Below, one piece after another: positions 29,004-39,436 of a DNA stretch of 64,000 bases. Within the stretch, counting starts at the first letter, position 1. Every line of letters begins with the position of its first letter. Origin of the DNA: Bradyrhizobium erythrophlei (GTDB lineage Bacteria > Pseudomonadota > Alphaproteobacteria > Rhizobiales > Xanthobacteraceae). The notes under the pieces were generated by a model that was given only the letters and a program-made list of their open reading frames with translations, did not search any database and had not been told where the DNA came from. The stretch is taken from NCBI RefSeq assembly GCF_900142985.1, contig NZ_LT670849.1, forward strand, positions 6,960,501 through 7,024,500, in the 5' to 3' direction. A program made the translations under genes and the position numbers.

Positions 29004-30746
29004 CTATTCCGTCCCTTCGGAGCGGAAGATGGCGATCGAAATCGCGCGCCCCTGCGAGATGTTATAGCCCTCGACACGCGACGCCACGTCGTAGCGCAGG
29101 CCGATCGCCTCGGCGCGCTGGGCAAAGCTGCGTTCCGCACGCTGTTCGATCAAGGCAAACCGGCAGCTTCCCTGGGCAAGGAAATCGGCCGCGCCCGAAC
29201 CATCCGTGAGCAGCGTCGAAGTGCCGGTCATGAAGACCAGACTCGGCTCATGAAAACCGGCGGCCGCGGCCTTCGGTCCAACACAGACGACGTTGCGCAA
29301 CGCCCGCGCCACCTCGGCGCTGGGAAATAGCGGCGTCAGCGCCGGCACGACCACGCCGTAAATGGCGAAAGCGAGAAACAGAGCTGCGACGACCGCGTTC
29401 ATCAACGAGCGCTCGGCACGGTTATCGTCATAGAGCCACCACGCAAACAGCCCGAAGATCAAGGCCGCCGCCACGAAGGGCCACGCCAGAAACACCGGTT
29501 GGCGCGTCACGCTCACAGCCCCGACCACGGCGGCGAGTGAGGCAAGCGCCGGAATGATGAACCACCACGCCGTTCCGCTCGTGAGCCAGGAACGCGACAA
29601 CACGCGGCGCTCGAGCGCGCCGATGGTGAGGATCGCAATCGCCGGGTAGAGCGGCAGGACATAATGCGGCAGCTTGGTCAGCACCGCCTCGAACACGATC
29701 CAGGATGGTACCAGCCAGGCGAGAAGGAACTGCGCGCCCGGCTCTCGCCTCGCCCGCCACACCGCAGGCGCAGCCATCGCCGCCAGTGGCGCGCCAGGCC
29801 AGAATGTCAACCAGAACAGCAGCAGATAGAGACCAGGCGGCATGCCGTGCGATTCCTGCGCCGCCAGCTTGCTCAGCATGTCGCCGCCGATTGAATCGGT
29901 GAAGAATGCATCGCCAGCGCGCCAGAAGATCGCGATAAACCACGGCAAGACGAGCACCAGCAGCCACATCAGGCCCCATACCGGCCGCAACCGCCAAAGC
30001 CACGTCAGCGAGCGATCGAAAAAGGCCAGCATCGCAACCGTGAGCGCGACGAACATCAGAATCAGCGGCCCCTTGATCAGGATGCCGCCCGCCAGCGCAG
30101 TCCAGAAAATGGCCGGCCACGACCAGGGCGGATGAGGATCGTCCTCACCGCGTTGCCACGACAAATAGACCCGCGCCATCGCTCCCATCGCAGCCACGAC
30201 GGTCAAAAGCAACATCGCATCCGTCTTGGCGAGCCGCGCTTCGACGCCGAGCAGGACTGAGCTTCCCATGATCAGCGCTGCGAGAACGGCGCCGCGCCGG
30301 GTCACGAAGGCAAGCGCCGTCCAGTAGGTCAGGAGCATGGCGCCGAACGCCCCGATCAGCGACGGCACCCGATAGATCCAGATGCGGACCTGGGCGCGCG
30401 GCAGGTGGAGCGCGGAAGCCGCTTCGACCGCGGCCGCTTGCATCCAGTAAATGCCGACCGGCTTCTTGTAACGAACATCATCCTGGAAACGGATATCAAC
30501 GAAATCGCCGGTCTCGACCATTTGCTTGGTCGCTTGCGCAAACCGTGCTTCGTCGCGGTCGATCGGCGGAATACTGAAGAAGCCGGGCAGGAACAGCAAA
30601 AAGCCGCACAGCACCAGAAATGCCACCGATCGGACATGGCTCGTAGCCACAAAATCCAGCAGATCGACGAGGCGGCTGCCCCGATCGACCTTCTTTTGAG
30701 GTTCGCGCGGCTGTCCAAACCGGGGGCGGGCATAGGTCTCGCTCAT
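29004..30746 (-). CDS. ArnT/RgtD-like polyprenyl-sugar transferase (GT39/GT83 type)
   Basis: A large multi-spanning GT-C transferase (about 580 residues) that moves a sugar from a polyprenyl carrier to a lipid acceptor on the periplasmic side. The first loop motif IPPIDRDEARFAQATKQM, with catalytic acidic residues, is that of ArnT and its relatives. KKPVGIYWMQAA and LAKTDAMLL follow. About twelve hydrophobic segments can be seen. The start is ATG 30746 (MSETYARP); a GTG ten codons upstream (30776) is possible. It is the first gene of the four-gene envelope cluster. Confidence 0.86.
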   Translation of the reverse strand: MSETYARPRFGQPREPQKKVDRGSRLVDLLDFVATSHVRSVAFLVLCGFLLFLPGFFSIPPIDRDEARFAQATKQMVETGDFVDIRFQDDVRYKKPVGIYWMQAAAVEAASALHLPRAQVRIWIYRVPSLIGAFGAMLLTYWTALAFVTRRGAVLAALIMGSSVLLGVEARLAKTDAMLLLTVVAAMGAMARVYLSWQRGEDDPHPPWSWPAIFWTALAGGILIKGPLILMFVALTVAMLAFFDRSLTWLWRLRPVWGLMWLLVLVLPWFIAIFWRAGDAFFTDSIGGDMLSKLAAQESHGMPPGLYLLLFWLTFWPGAPLAAMAAPAVWRARREPGAQFLLAWLVPSWIVFEAVLTKLPHYVLPLYPAIAILTIGALERRVLSRSWLTSGTAWWFIIPALASLAAVVGAVSVTRQPVFLAWPFVAAALIFGLFAWWLYDDNRAERSLMNAVVAALFLAFAIYGVVVPALTPLFPSAEVARALRNVVCVGPKAAAAGFHEPSLVFMTGTSTLLTDGSGAADFLAQGSCRFALIEQRAERSFAQRAEAIGLRYDVASRVEGYNISQGRAISIAIFRSEGTE

Positions 30747-30797
30747 CGGTTCCGCATACGCCGAAAACAACGTCACGACAACCGCTTAGCGGAAACA

Positions 30798-32909
30798 CTA
30801 TTGAATTCTGATGATAACTGTGTCCGCCGCGCCCTTGGCGTCGATGACGGTCAATCTGGCAAAGCCAGGCCCCGGTGAATCGACCAGCCGTTGTCTCCGG
30901 TTGTCGAGTTCCCCGACCGCCACGCCATTGACGAGCATCGTGATCGGAAGCACGCCACCTGCTACTTTTACCGGCATGGCGGCAGACGACGTTCCCTCCC
31001 CCCAGATATCCATCCGCGACCCGTCGAGCGGAAACTGAATATGAGGCGCGCGTTCGCCGTCGGTCCGGAGCAGTTCTCCCAACGGCCGATAGCGCCGCAA
31101 CGGCAGCGGCAATTTCGTATTGCTGGCCGTCAAGGTTCCCTTGGGCGGTTTCGGCAGAGCGGCCGGCAATTTGCCGGTACGAGCAAAGGCATCGAACAGA
31201 ATCGGCGCGGCTGCGGTGCGGCCAACGATTCCGGGCACGGGCGCGCCGTCAGGACGACCGACCCAGACACCGATGGTGATCCGGCCATCGAAGCCAATCG
31301 ACCAAGCATCGCGGTAGCCGTAGCTGGTTCCCGTCTTGAACGCGATCCGGTTGTGCACGCCGTTCTCCGGCGGCGGCGTCCCCAACAAGACGTTACCGAC
31401 CTGCCAGGCCGCAACGTGATCCAAAAGCCGCTGCGATTCACTCGCCTCGTCGCGCTGGCTCTGGATTTCGAGTAGCGGTCGCGCGTCGCCGAGCCGCGCC
31501 AGCCCCGAATAAAGCTGAACGAGATCCTGCAACGTGATGCCGACGCCGCCGAGACCCATGGCCAGCCCCGGCGTCTCGTCTTTCGGGAGTTCGAGATGAG
31601 CTCCCGCCTGCTTGAGCCGCGATGCCAGCCGGCTGGCGCCGACACGGTCGAGCAGCGCGACGGCGGGTACGTTAAGCGACATTTGCAGCGCCTTGCGCAC
31701 CGGAACCGTGCCCTGGAACGTCATGTCGAAATTTTCCGGCGCGTAAGAGCCGAAGCGAATCGGCCGGTCATCGATCAGGCTTTCCGGATGAACAAAGCCG
31801 TCTTCGAAGGCCAGACCATAGATGAACGGCTTCAGTGTCGATCCTGGCGAACGCATCGCGCGTGTCATGTCAACCTGACCGGCGCGGCGGTCGTCAAAAT
31901 AGTCCGGTGAGCCGACGCGGGCGAGCACATCGCCACTTCCATTGTCGACTGCAAGAATGGCCACCGAAATGTTCGGGCCGAGTGAGGCTGCGCGGTCGCG
32001 CGCCAATGCCTCGAACGCCTGCTGCAACGGCGCCTCCAGCGTCAAGGCGATCACAGGCGTGTCCCTCACCGAGGCGATCGCCCGGTCGGCCGAATGCGGC
32101 GCCAGGATTGGCATGGGCTTGCGCAACCGCGGCACGGCTACAGCCTTCGCCATTGCGGCATCGTCACTGGAGATCGCGCCGTCCTCGACCATCCGATCCA
32201 GCACCCGGTCGCGGGCGGCACGGGCAGCATTCGGATAACGATCGAGCCTGCGGTTTTCCGGCGATTGCGGCAACGCCACCAGGAGCGCGGCTTCGGATAG
32301 CGACAGGCGTTTCGGCTCCTTGCCGAAATAGGCGATTGAAGCGGCGCGAATGCCTTCGAGATTGCCGCCGTAGGGCGCCATCGCCAGATACAGGTCGAGT
32401 ATCTGGTCCTTGCTCATTTGCCGTTCGATTTCGATGGCGCGGACGATCTGTCTGAGCTTGGCCGTGATCGAACGCTGTCGCCGCGGCTCCATCAGACGCG
32501 CGAGCTGCATGGTGATGGTCGAGCCGCCCGACACAATATGGCCGCTGGTCACCAGTTGAAACGCAGCGCGTCCTAGCGCCAGAACATCAACCCCACCGTG
32601 AGAATAAAAGCGACGATCTTCATAAGCGAACAGCAGCTTCAGATAGGTCGGGTCGACCTCCTTTGCCGCATGGACCGGCAACCGCCAGCGGCCATCCGCC
32701 ATCGCATAAGCGCGCAACAGCTTGCCGTGGCGATCGATGATCGTGGTTGAGACTTCATGGGCTTCGCGAAGCGGCAGCGGTCCGAGCGAGACCACCCACG
32801 CCGCAATCGTCAGACTGAGTGCCACGACCACGGCGAACGCCGCACCTCCCGTTCGTCTCCATCGGAGGGCCGGCCTGGTTGCGCCTATCTGATCGGCTTC
32901 AGCGCTCAT
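30798..32909 (-). CDS. pbpC: Penicillin-binding protein 1C
   Basis: A bifunctional peptidoglycan synthase of class A, anchored by one N-terminal membrane segment (about residues 22-42). The glycosyltransferase domain shows EDRRFYSHGGVD and GGSTITMQLARL. The transpeptidase domain shows SPGSTLKPFIYG with the active Ser and KTGTSYGYRD. The C-terminal BiPBP_C domain ends the protein. At 703 residues it matches PbpC. Its ATG overlaps the stop of the alpha-2-macroglobulin gene (ATGA, 32906-32909), a classic pair thought to guard and repair the periplasm. Confidence 0.94.
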   Translation of the reverse strand: MSAEADQIGATRPALRWRRTGGAAFAVVVALSLTIAAWVVSLGPLPLREAHEVSTTIIDRHGKLLRAYAMADGRWRLPVHAAKEVDPTYLKLLFAYEDRRFYSHGGVDVLALGRAAFQLVTSGHIVSGGSTITMQLARLMEPRRQRSITAKLRQIVRAIEIERQMSKDQILDLYLAMAPYGGNLEGIRAASIAYFGKEPKRLSLSEAALLVALPQSPENRRLDRYPNAARAARDRVLDRMVEDGAISSDDAAMAKAVAVPRLRKPMPILAPHSADRAIASVRDTPVIALTLEAPLQQAFEALARDRAASLGPNISVAILAVDNGSGDVLARVGSPDYFDDRRAGQVDMTRAMRSPGSTLKPFIYGLAFEDGFVHPESLIDDRPIRFGSYAPENFDMTFQGTVPVRKALQMSLNVPAVALLDRVGASRLASRLKQAGAHLELPKDETPGLAMGLGGVGITLQDLVQLYSGLARLGDARPLLEIQSQRDEASESQRLLDHVAAWQVGNVLLGTPPPENGVHNRIAFKTGTSYGYRDAWSIGFDGRITIGVWVGRPDGAPVPGIVGRTAAAPILFDAFARTGKLPAALPKPPKGTLTASNTKLPLPLRRYRPLGELLRTDGERAPHIQFPLDGSRMDIWGEGTSSAAMPVKVAGGVLPITMLVNGVAVGELDNRRQRLVDSPGPGFARLTVIDAKGAADTVIIRIQ

Positions 32910-35900
32910 TTGGCCGGACGCACCTCGACCGAACCCGTAACTGTGCGGCCGTAGCGCGAGGGATTGTACATGTCCTCGACATAAGCCTGCGGCAGCACAT
33001 ATTTGCCCGGCGACACCGCGCGCACCACATAAGCGACCGTGAAGATCGACTTGTCGTCGGCGGCGCGATCGATCGCCGCCGTGAAGCGGTCATCGCGGAA
33101 CTCAGTGTTTTCCGGCTCCTCGCCATCCTCGATCCAGGCAAGCGTGCCGGTATCGCCGGACGAGACCAGATGCGGATTGTCGATCTCGAAGCCGGCGGGC
33201 AGATAGTCCGACACCATGATATGACCGAACTCCGGTCTGGCTTCGGTGATCTTGAGCACGACCGCAAAGCGATCGTTCTGCTTGACCTTCGATACATCGG
33301 CCGGCTTGCCGTCTAGCGTGAAGTAATTGCGCTCGATCTTGAAGCCGTTGGCCGCGGCCGGCTCGGGCGTCACCGGTGAACCACCGACCGAGACCACCGC
33401 TTGTATCGGCGCGTCGCCGGTATTGCTGATCTTGACCGGTTTGCCCGATATCTCGGCCGCCTTGTAGCTGCGATAGAGCGCGGTCTTGACCGGGCTACCC
33501 TCGACATCAAGCGCGATGGTCTCGTTGGCGAGCGCTCGTGACGCCAGCACCAGCCAGGCGTTTTCCTGGGTCGAGGTGTAAGGCGAAAGCCCGCGCGCGG
33601 CTTCGACGCGTGACACCGCCTGCATCAGCGTGGCCTTCGGCGCATTGCCTTCTCCGGCCAACGACACCAATGCCGCCGCATCGCGCAAGGCGCTGCCGTA
33701 GTCGACGCGGCCGAATTCAAGCGCAGGCTTTGGTAGGAGGCTGTCGGCAGCGGTGGCATAGACCCGCTCGGCCCTTGCCTTGTCGCCGACCAGCGCCAGC
33801 GCCGCGGCAAGCTGCGCCTTGGCGATCGGCGTCGCGAGGTTGTTTAGCTTGGTATCGGCGAGATAGCGCAGATCACCGATCGGCGCGGCACCGTTGCGGG
33901 CGAGCACATAAAGGCCGTAAGCCAGATTCTTTCCGCCGTCCTTTTCCGGTTCTTCGGCGTTCACAACCGAATTGCGGATACGATCGAGCGCGGTGCGGAA
34001 CAGCACGTCGGGTACGGTGAACCCTTTTTCACGCGCGCGAGTTAGGAAATCGGTCACATACGCATCGAGCCAGGCGTCATCGCCACCGGCCGACCACAGG
34101 CCGAACGAACCGTTTGAGCCCTGCCGTGCCAGCAGGCGGTCGATCGCATCGCGAATCCGCTGGTCGACCGCGGTGTCCATCGCCAGATGCGCGCCGACGG
34201 CCAGATCGTTGACATAAAGCAACGGCATCGCGCGGCTCGTAATCTGCTCCGAACAGCCATGGGGGTAGCGGTCCAGTGCTTTCAGGATGGTTGCCGCATC
34301 CAGCGCACTGGAAAGGCTCGCCGAAACCGAGACGGTGCCGGTGCCGTCAACGAGATCAGAGAACATGTCCGGCGTCAGCGTCAGGCTCTCACCCTTCGCC
34401 AAGGTCCGGACCGAGCGTCGCGTCAGCACCTGCGTCGACGGCTTCACATCCAGCGTGTAATGCCGCGCCAGCGTCAGCCCGTTCGGTCCCTTGATATCGA
34501 CGTCGAGCGCAGCCTGGCCTGCGCCGCCGGCATCGAGCGCCAGCGACATCGAGGTCCGCTGCTGGGCGGCGAGTTTCACTGATGTCGTCGGATTGCCGCT
34601 GACCTTTACCGGCCCCGAGGTTTTGACGCTGACGGAATAATCGCCCGCGGCGCCTTCGACGTTGTCCAGATCAAAACTCATGGTGCCGTGATCGCCGTTA
34701 AGCAGGAAGCGTGGCAGAGTTGCGGTCAGCACGACGGGATCGCGCACGGTGACGTCGACCGTGGCGCGGCCGAGCTTGGTCGCGGTCCACGCCACCGCCA
34801 TCACGCGCGCGGTGCCGGCGAATTCCGGAATGTCGAAGGTGATTTCGGCGGTGCCGTCGGCTGCCACCGTCACAATTCCGGAATAGAGCGCAAGTGGCTT
34901 CTGGGTGGGCGGGCTGCCTTGCAATTCTGCGCCGGCGCCATCGCCGCCGGTCTTGAGCTGACCGCGTGTGCCCTGCATGCCGTCGATCAACTGGCCGTAG
35001 AGATCGCGGATTTCCGCCGTGAGGCGGCGCTGGCCCAGATAATAGTCGTCGGGCGCCGGCGGCTTGTAATTGGTGAGATTGAGAATGCCGACATCGACGG
35101 CGGCCACGACGACCTTGGCGTCTTCGCCGGGGTTGAGGCCGGTCAGCTTCACCGGCAACTTCATCGTGGAGTTCGGCCGCACCAGCACGGGCGGCGACAG
35201 GCTGACTTGAAGGGTACGGGCCTTCTTGTCGATGCCGAACCATTTGAGCCCGATGGCGCGGCCGGGCATGCGCAGCGCTGCCGCATCAAGTGGACGGCGC
35301 AACGTCGCCACCACATAGGCGCCGGTGCCCCAGTCCTTGCCGACGGGAATTTTGAGCTGGGCGGTGCCTTCCTTGACGTCACTCGTTTGAGTGGTCAGCA
35401 GCCGATCGCCAAGCACGTTGATCGTCAGCTTGCCGGCGGTACGCGCATTGACTGATGCAACCATGGTGTCGCCGGATTGATATTCCGGCTTGTCGATCGA
35501 CGTCTCCAGCAGATCCGGCGTATCGGCACTGCCGTCGGAGTACCAGCCGACGTCGAATTGTACCGAGGTCAGCGGACCGTCCGCATCGGTCGATTTGACG
35601 TCGAGGCGATAGCGCCCGGGCTCCGGCGACAGCGTGACGCGGGCGGGCTTGTCGGCTGCGACCGTTAAATCGCCATCGGCAACGCGTTTGGTCGATTTGA
35701 CCGGTTCGAACTCCCAGGAGGAGTTCTGGCGATACCACTGATAGCGGGACTCGATCTTCAAGAGCTCGTAGCGCAGACCGTCCCGCGCCAGTGATTTGCC
35801 ATCGGGCGCAACGAACACGACGTCGAAGGCGGCCTTGTCGCCCTCCGCAACGTTCTTGTCGCCGAATAGCGGCTTGACGCCGATCATGGCGATGGTCGGC

Positions 35901-38122
35901 GCGACCGGCAGCACGATCTTGCGCTCCACGGCGCGACCGCCCGCTTCCGCCATGCGGATGAAGATCTGTGCCTCCTGCGGACGGGTCGAGGTCGGCGGCT
36001 TCGCGATACTGACCGGGAAGGTCGCCGCGCCGCTCGCGTCGGACTCCGGGAGATTTTCGATCGGCGTGCGCTCGTTGCTGGCGTTTTCCTCATCCGCCAC
36101 GCCGAACTGATAACCGGGGAAGCCGGTTCGCTCGTCGGCGGACGCGACCAGCATGTCGCCTTCGAGCTGAAGAGCGGAAGCCGGCGCGCCATACAGGAAG
36201 TGACCGGCCACTTTGATCTGTACCGGAGCATCGACCTTGATCTGCTTGTCTTTGCTTGTGATTTCGAAGTCGATCCGCTCGGGGATGTAGTCCTCGACCA
36301 TGAAGGTCGTCTCGCCGACCGAATTCGCCTTCGGATCGGTGAAAGCACGCACCCGCCAGGTCCCGGTCGGGACGGCCGAATTCAGCGGCAGCGTCAGCGT
36401 CCGGCCACCAGCGCCCTGATCCGCAAGCACCGCGCGTCGGAATTCGACGCCGTCAGGGCGCTCAACCACGAGCGTCAGCGGGCCGCCAGAGATCGCATTG
36501 CCTTGGCCATCACGCAACAGCGCGGTGAGAAAGACGGTTTCGCTGGAGCGATAGACGCCACGTTCAGCATAGACGAACGCATCCGCGCCGGCGGGCACCG
36601 CCCTGCCCGACACGCCGCGATCCGACAAATCGAACGCATTGGATTTCAGGCTGAGGAACGCGTAGTCGGCCTTATTCGTGCTGACCGTCAGCATGGCCGG
36701 CGAAAGGCCACCCTCGCCGCGCGCCAGGCCCGCCTCGAACACGGCATGACCGGCGTCATCGGTTTTGCGGGTGGCGAGGATTTCGTTGTTGCGCGCCACG
36801 AGACGCACTTCCGCCTTGGTCACGGCTTCCGTCGACGCCAGCGAATTCACGAATACATGAATGCCGTCATTGCCGGAAAACGCCGTCAGGCCGAGATCGG
36901 AGACGATGAACCATTGTGTCGCCAATCCGCCATCATCATCGCTGCCCGGTCCCTTGGCGGCAGCGGTCATGACATAAATACCGGGCTGTAAGGTGCCGAG
37001 CGCTTCATCGACCGGGAAAGCCGTCGTGACATCCTGGTTCAGCGTCATGGCGGTCGACAGTTCGCCCGACCACACCTTGACGCCCCGTTCGTCACCGAGG
37101 CTCGTGAGTTCGTAGCGGCTCAAGGCGCGCTGGAAGTCGCCGTCGATCACGGTGTTGATCAGGTTGCGATCCCCGATACGGAACACATTGATGGAGACAG
37201 CAGGCGTATTGACGCTGACCAAGGGAATGCCACGCTGGCCGGTGCGCGGCAGCACATAGGCGCGCCCGGTGAAACGCACGAATGGCTTGCGGTCGCGCAC
37301 ATACATATTGAATTCAGCCGACTTCGGCAGGCCTTCTTTCACGGTCGACGGCAGGCCGGCGCGCAGGTTGATGTTGTAGCGCTCGCCGTGCTTCAGACCG
37401 TCGACGCAGAGCTGTTTTCCTTCGGAGATCAGGGCCGGTTTGTCATTGCCGGCGAGCGCCAAAAACGGCGTGAAGTCGGTGCGCTTGGCGAGGTCTTCGG
37501 AAAACTGGAAGCAGGCCCGCGGCGAGGCGGAATCGGAATCGATGGTATAGTCGAGCAGCCGGAAGCCGTGCTCGTCGCGCATTTTCTCGTATTGGCCGCG
37601 TATTTCGGCGACCTCGCGCAAATCCAGTGATAAGCGCAGGCTGTCCAGCGCCGGCCGCCACAGCTTGCGCTCCGATAGCGCGCGGCCGAGCACGGCGAGC
37701 GCATCGGCTTCATCGCTGGCGTTGGCGGCGCGCTGGTAGCCGATATAGGCCGCGGTCGAGGCACGCTCGAGCAGAAAGGTCTGCTCGCTGGAATTGGTCG
37801 GCCGCATCTGGAAAATCGTGCGCGCAAGCCGCACCCAGTTGCCGCTATCGTCGGGCGCCGTCACCGCAATCTGCCCGAGGATTTGCAAGCCGGTCCGGTA
37901 GTCGTTGCGCTTGAAGGCGGCGTCCGCATCGGCTTTCAACGCCGCGCCGGATTTGTTGACGGCGCCCGCCTCGCTCTTGATCTGGGCTTCGAGCTTGATG
38001 GAGAAATCGGCGAGGTCGTCGCGCTTGAACGCCTTGTCCGCGGCCAAGGCCGACGGAAGCGCTGAGGTCAGGCCAAACGACAGCGTGGCGCAAAAAATTG
38101 CAGCCCGAACCAGACCGATCAT
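32906..38122 (-). CDS. Alpha-2-macroglobulin family protein (YfhM-like)
   Basis: A 1738-residue exported protein of the bacterial alpha-2-macroglobulin family, thought to trap proteases in the periplasm and paired with PbpC. The signal peptide is MIGLVRAAIFCATLSFGL, cut near ALAA. MG-type beta domains fill the middle. The thioester motif is intact as CSEQ, with Cys1290 in PHGCSEQ. The C-terminal complement-like region ends RYGRTVTGSVEVRPAK. No lipobox Cys follows the signal, unlike E. coli YfhM, so it is probably soluble in the periplasm. The ATG at 38122, preceded by GGGAGC, is favoured over a long N-terminal extension to 38416. Confidence 0.92.
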   Translation of the reverse strand: MIGLVRAAIFCATLSFGLTSALPSALAADKAFKRDDLADFSIKLEAQIKSEAGAVNKSGAALKADADAAFKRNDYRTGLQILGQIAVTAPDDSGNWVRLARTIFQMRPTNSSEQTFLLERASTAAYIGYQRAANASDEADALAVLGRALSERKLWRPALDSLRLSLDLREVAEIRGQYEKMRDEHGFRLLDYTIDSDSASPRACFQFSEDLAKRTDFTPFLALAGNDKPALISEGKQLCVDGLKHGERYNINLRAGLPSTVKEGLPKSAEFNMYVRDRKPFVRFTGRAYVLPRTGQRGIPLVSVNTPAVSINVFRIGDRNLINTVIDGDFQRALSRYELTSLGDERGVKVWSGELSTAMTLNQDVTTAFPVDEALGTLQPGIYVMTAAAKGPGSDDDGGLATQWFIVSDLGLTAFSGNDGIHVFVNSLASTEAVTKAEVRLVARNNEILATRKTDDAGHAVFEAGLARGEGGLSPAMLTVSTNKADYAFLSLKSNAFDLSDRGVSGRAVPAGADAFVYAERGVYRSSETVFLTALLRDGQGNAISGGPLTLVVERPDGVEFRRAVLADQGAGGRTLTLPLNSAVPTGTWRVRAFTDPKANSVGETTFMVEDYIPERIDFEITSKDKQIKVDAPVQIKVAGHFLYGAPASALQLEGDMLVASADERTGFPGYQFGVADEENASNERTPIENLPESDASGAATFPVSIAKPPTSTRPQEAQIFIRMAEAGGRAVERKIVLPVAPTIAMIGVKPLFGDKNVAEGDKAAFDVVFVAPDGKSLARDGLRYELLKIESRYQWYRQNSSWEFEPVKSTKRVADGDLTVAADKPARVTLSPEPGRYRLDVKSTDADGPLTSVQFDVGWYSDGSADTPDLLETSIDKPEYQSGDTMVASVNARTAGKLTINVLGDRLLTTQTSDVKEGTAQLKIPVGKDWGTGAYVVATLRRPLDAAALRMPGRAIGLKWFGIDKKARTLQVSLSPPVLVRPNSTMKLPVKLTGLNPGEDAKVVVAAVDVGILNLTNYKPPAPDDYYLGQRRLTAEIRDLYGQLIDGMQGTRGQLKTGGDGAGAELQGSPPTQKPLALYSGIVTVAADGTAEITFDIPEFAGTARVMAVAWTATKLGRATVDVTVRDPVVLTATLPRFLLNGDHGTMSFDLDNVEGAAGDYSVSVKTSGPVKVSGNPTTSVKLAAQQRTSMSLALDAGGAGQAALDVDIKGPNGLTLARHYTLDVKPSTQVLTRRSVRTLAKGESLTLTPDMFSDLVDGTGTVSVSASLSSALDAATILKALDRYPHGCSEQITSRAMPLLYVNDLAVGAHLAMDTAVDQRIRDAIDRLLARQGSNGSFGLWSAGGDDAWLDAYVTDFLTRAREKGFTVPDVLFRTALDRIRNSVVNAEEPEKDGGKNLAYGLYVLARNGAAPIGDLRYLADTKLNNLATPIAKAQLAAALALVGDKARAERVYATAADSLLPKPALEFGRVDYGSALRDAAALVSLAGEGNAPKATLMQAVSRVEAARGLSPYTSTQENAWLVLASRALANETIALDVEGSPVKTALYRSYKAAEISGKPVKISNTGDAPIQAVVSVGGSPVTPEPAAANGFKIERNYFTLDGKPADVSKVKQNDRFAVVLKITEARPEFGHIMVSDYLPAGFEIDNPHLVSSGDTGTLAWIEDGEEPENTEFRDDRFTAAIDRAADDKSIFTVAYVVRAVSPGKYVLPQAYVEDMYNPSRYGRTVTGSVEVRPAK

Positions 38123-38408
38123 GATGAAGCTCCCGGCGCGGCGGATGGGCCGCCGATGATAAGGAAGTGCGCTAAAAAGTGACGGACTCGTGGCGGAGGC
38201 ACGGACGAGCAAAAAATCGCATGCGACATTTGTCGGACGCCTTCGAGTTCTCGGGTCCGCCGCCGCCTCTGGGGGGCGGCAAGGCGAAAGCCGGCCAAGC
38301 GTCGTGCCAGCCGGGTCAATCCTTAGTCGCGGGGCTCCCAAAACGGGTTCGGTATAGCCCCGTTTGAATGCTAAATTTTTACATTCGGTGGTATAAGCCG
38401 GACCCGAC

Positions 38409-38485
38409 GGTCCCATAGCTCAACTGGATAGAGTAACGGATTTCTACTCCGTGGGTTGCAGGTTCGAATCCTGCTGGGATCGCCA
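38409..38485 (+). tRNA. tRNA-Arg (TCT)
   Basis: Acceptor GGTCCCA (38409-38415) pairs with TGGGATC (38475-38481, one G-T pair), discriminator G, and CCA is encoded at 38483-38485. The anticodon stem-loop ACGGATTTCTACTCCGT gives anticodon TCT. It marks the left edge of the foreign-looking region and is a plausible integration site. Confidence 0.95.
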
Positions 38486-38687
38486 CGAGTTATGCCGATA
38501 AAATAAGGGTTTCTTGCAGTTTCGGCTTCGTTCTATCGCCCGATTTCGTGTTGCGACGTGTCGCGAGCCAGTGCGAAGAAAATCAACGGCTTACCAAGCC
38601 CTACTAATCGCTCCACGCAACACGGACGCAACATGCTGCTTCGCTATTTGTTCTCCCTCGCAAAGCGTTCTAGATGACGAGAGAACC

Positions 38688-39320
38688 ATGAGCGCACCTA
38701 CCTCGCTCGTCTTGCTCTACGTCGCCGCATTGGCTGCGATCGCCGTTCTAGGAATAGCCGTCTATAGGACGACAGCTACGTCCGCGGAGCGACGCCTACA
38801 ATTTCAGACCTCGCTTCTAATTCAACTTCTAGGATCGATTGTTTTTGGGGCAATCGTAACCTACTCCATCTACGTCATTGAGCACGCCCAGCAAGCGGAA
38901 GAAAAGCATCTAGACGATCTTAAGCTTGCCGCCGATAACAAGGCGCGTGTTCTACGCTTTATCAAAGATGAGCTGTCATATGACCTCGCGGCCCTTCAGG
39001 CCCGCGATGGTAGTATTGGCAAAATTCAACAACAGCCACTAAAGTCGGATTTTTGGAGAATTGCGGGCCTGAGTGGCGACCTCAAGTGGGTCGATGATCT
39101 CGATGCACTCAATTTGATAGCCCAAGCGTATTTTGGCATCGATCAAAGTTCCGCTTGGGAAGTCCGCTATCTCGATGCGACGCTCGGAGTAACGTCAACT
39201 ATTAGCATGACCGTCAATGGCGGCCCGCAAGTCCCGCTGAAGCAATTCATGCTAACACTCATGGTCCCCGGTTACGCGACAGCACAATCGGCAATTAATT
39301 CCGCTCTTAAAAAGCTTTGA
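38688..39320 (+). CDS. Two-TM membrane protein of unknown function
   Basis: A 210-residue protein not recognised. Two membrane segments lie near residues 6-25 and 40-63 (LLIQLLGSIVFGAIVTYSIY), followed by a charged cytoplasmic or periplasmic domain with KARVLRFIKDELSYDLAAL. The ATG at 38688 follows GACGAGAG and removes an unlikely N-terminal extension from 38514. Codon use and GC are lower than in the genes to the left, consistent with transfer. It is the first gene after tRNA-Arg. It could be the membrane part of a defence or stress element, but nothing proves that. Confidence 0.65.
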   Translation: MSAPTSLVLLYVAALAAIAVLGIAVYRTTATSAERRLQFQTSLLIQLLGSIVFGAIVTYSIYVIEHAQQAEEKHLDDLKLAADNKARVLRFIKDELSYDLAALQARDGSIGKIQQQPLKSDFWRIAGLSGDLKWVDDLDALNLIAQAYFGIDQSSAWEVRYLDATLGVTSTISMTVNGGPQVPLKQFMLTLMVPGYATAQSAINSALKKL

Positions 39321-39436
39321 TAGTGTTTTTTTGGCGCATGCCCGCTCTCACCCGCCGCCGATCCTCGAAGCCCACGAGAATGGTGGCAAATCTATTGCGG
39401 TGACTGCCAAAGTCCAAATCAAGAAGGGCGATCTCA

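Noticed and set aside
38409..38485. A second copy of the tRNA-Arg 3' end (attR) inside the window
   Set aside because: Looked for by eye to 64000 and not found. The only other GTTCGAATCC belongs to tRNA-Asn, outside the island.
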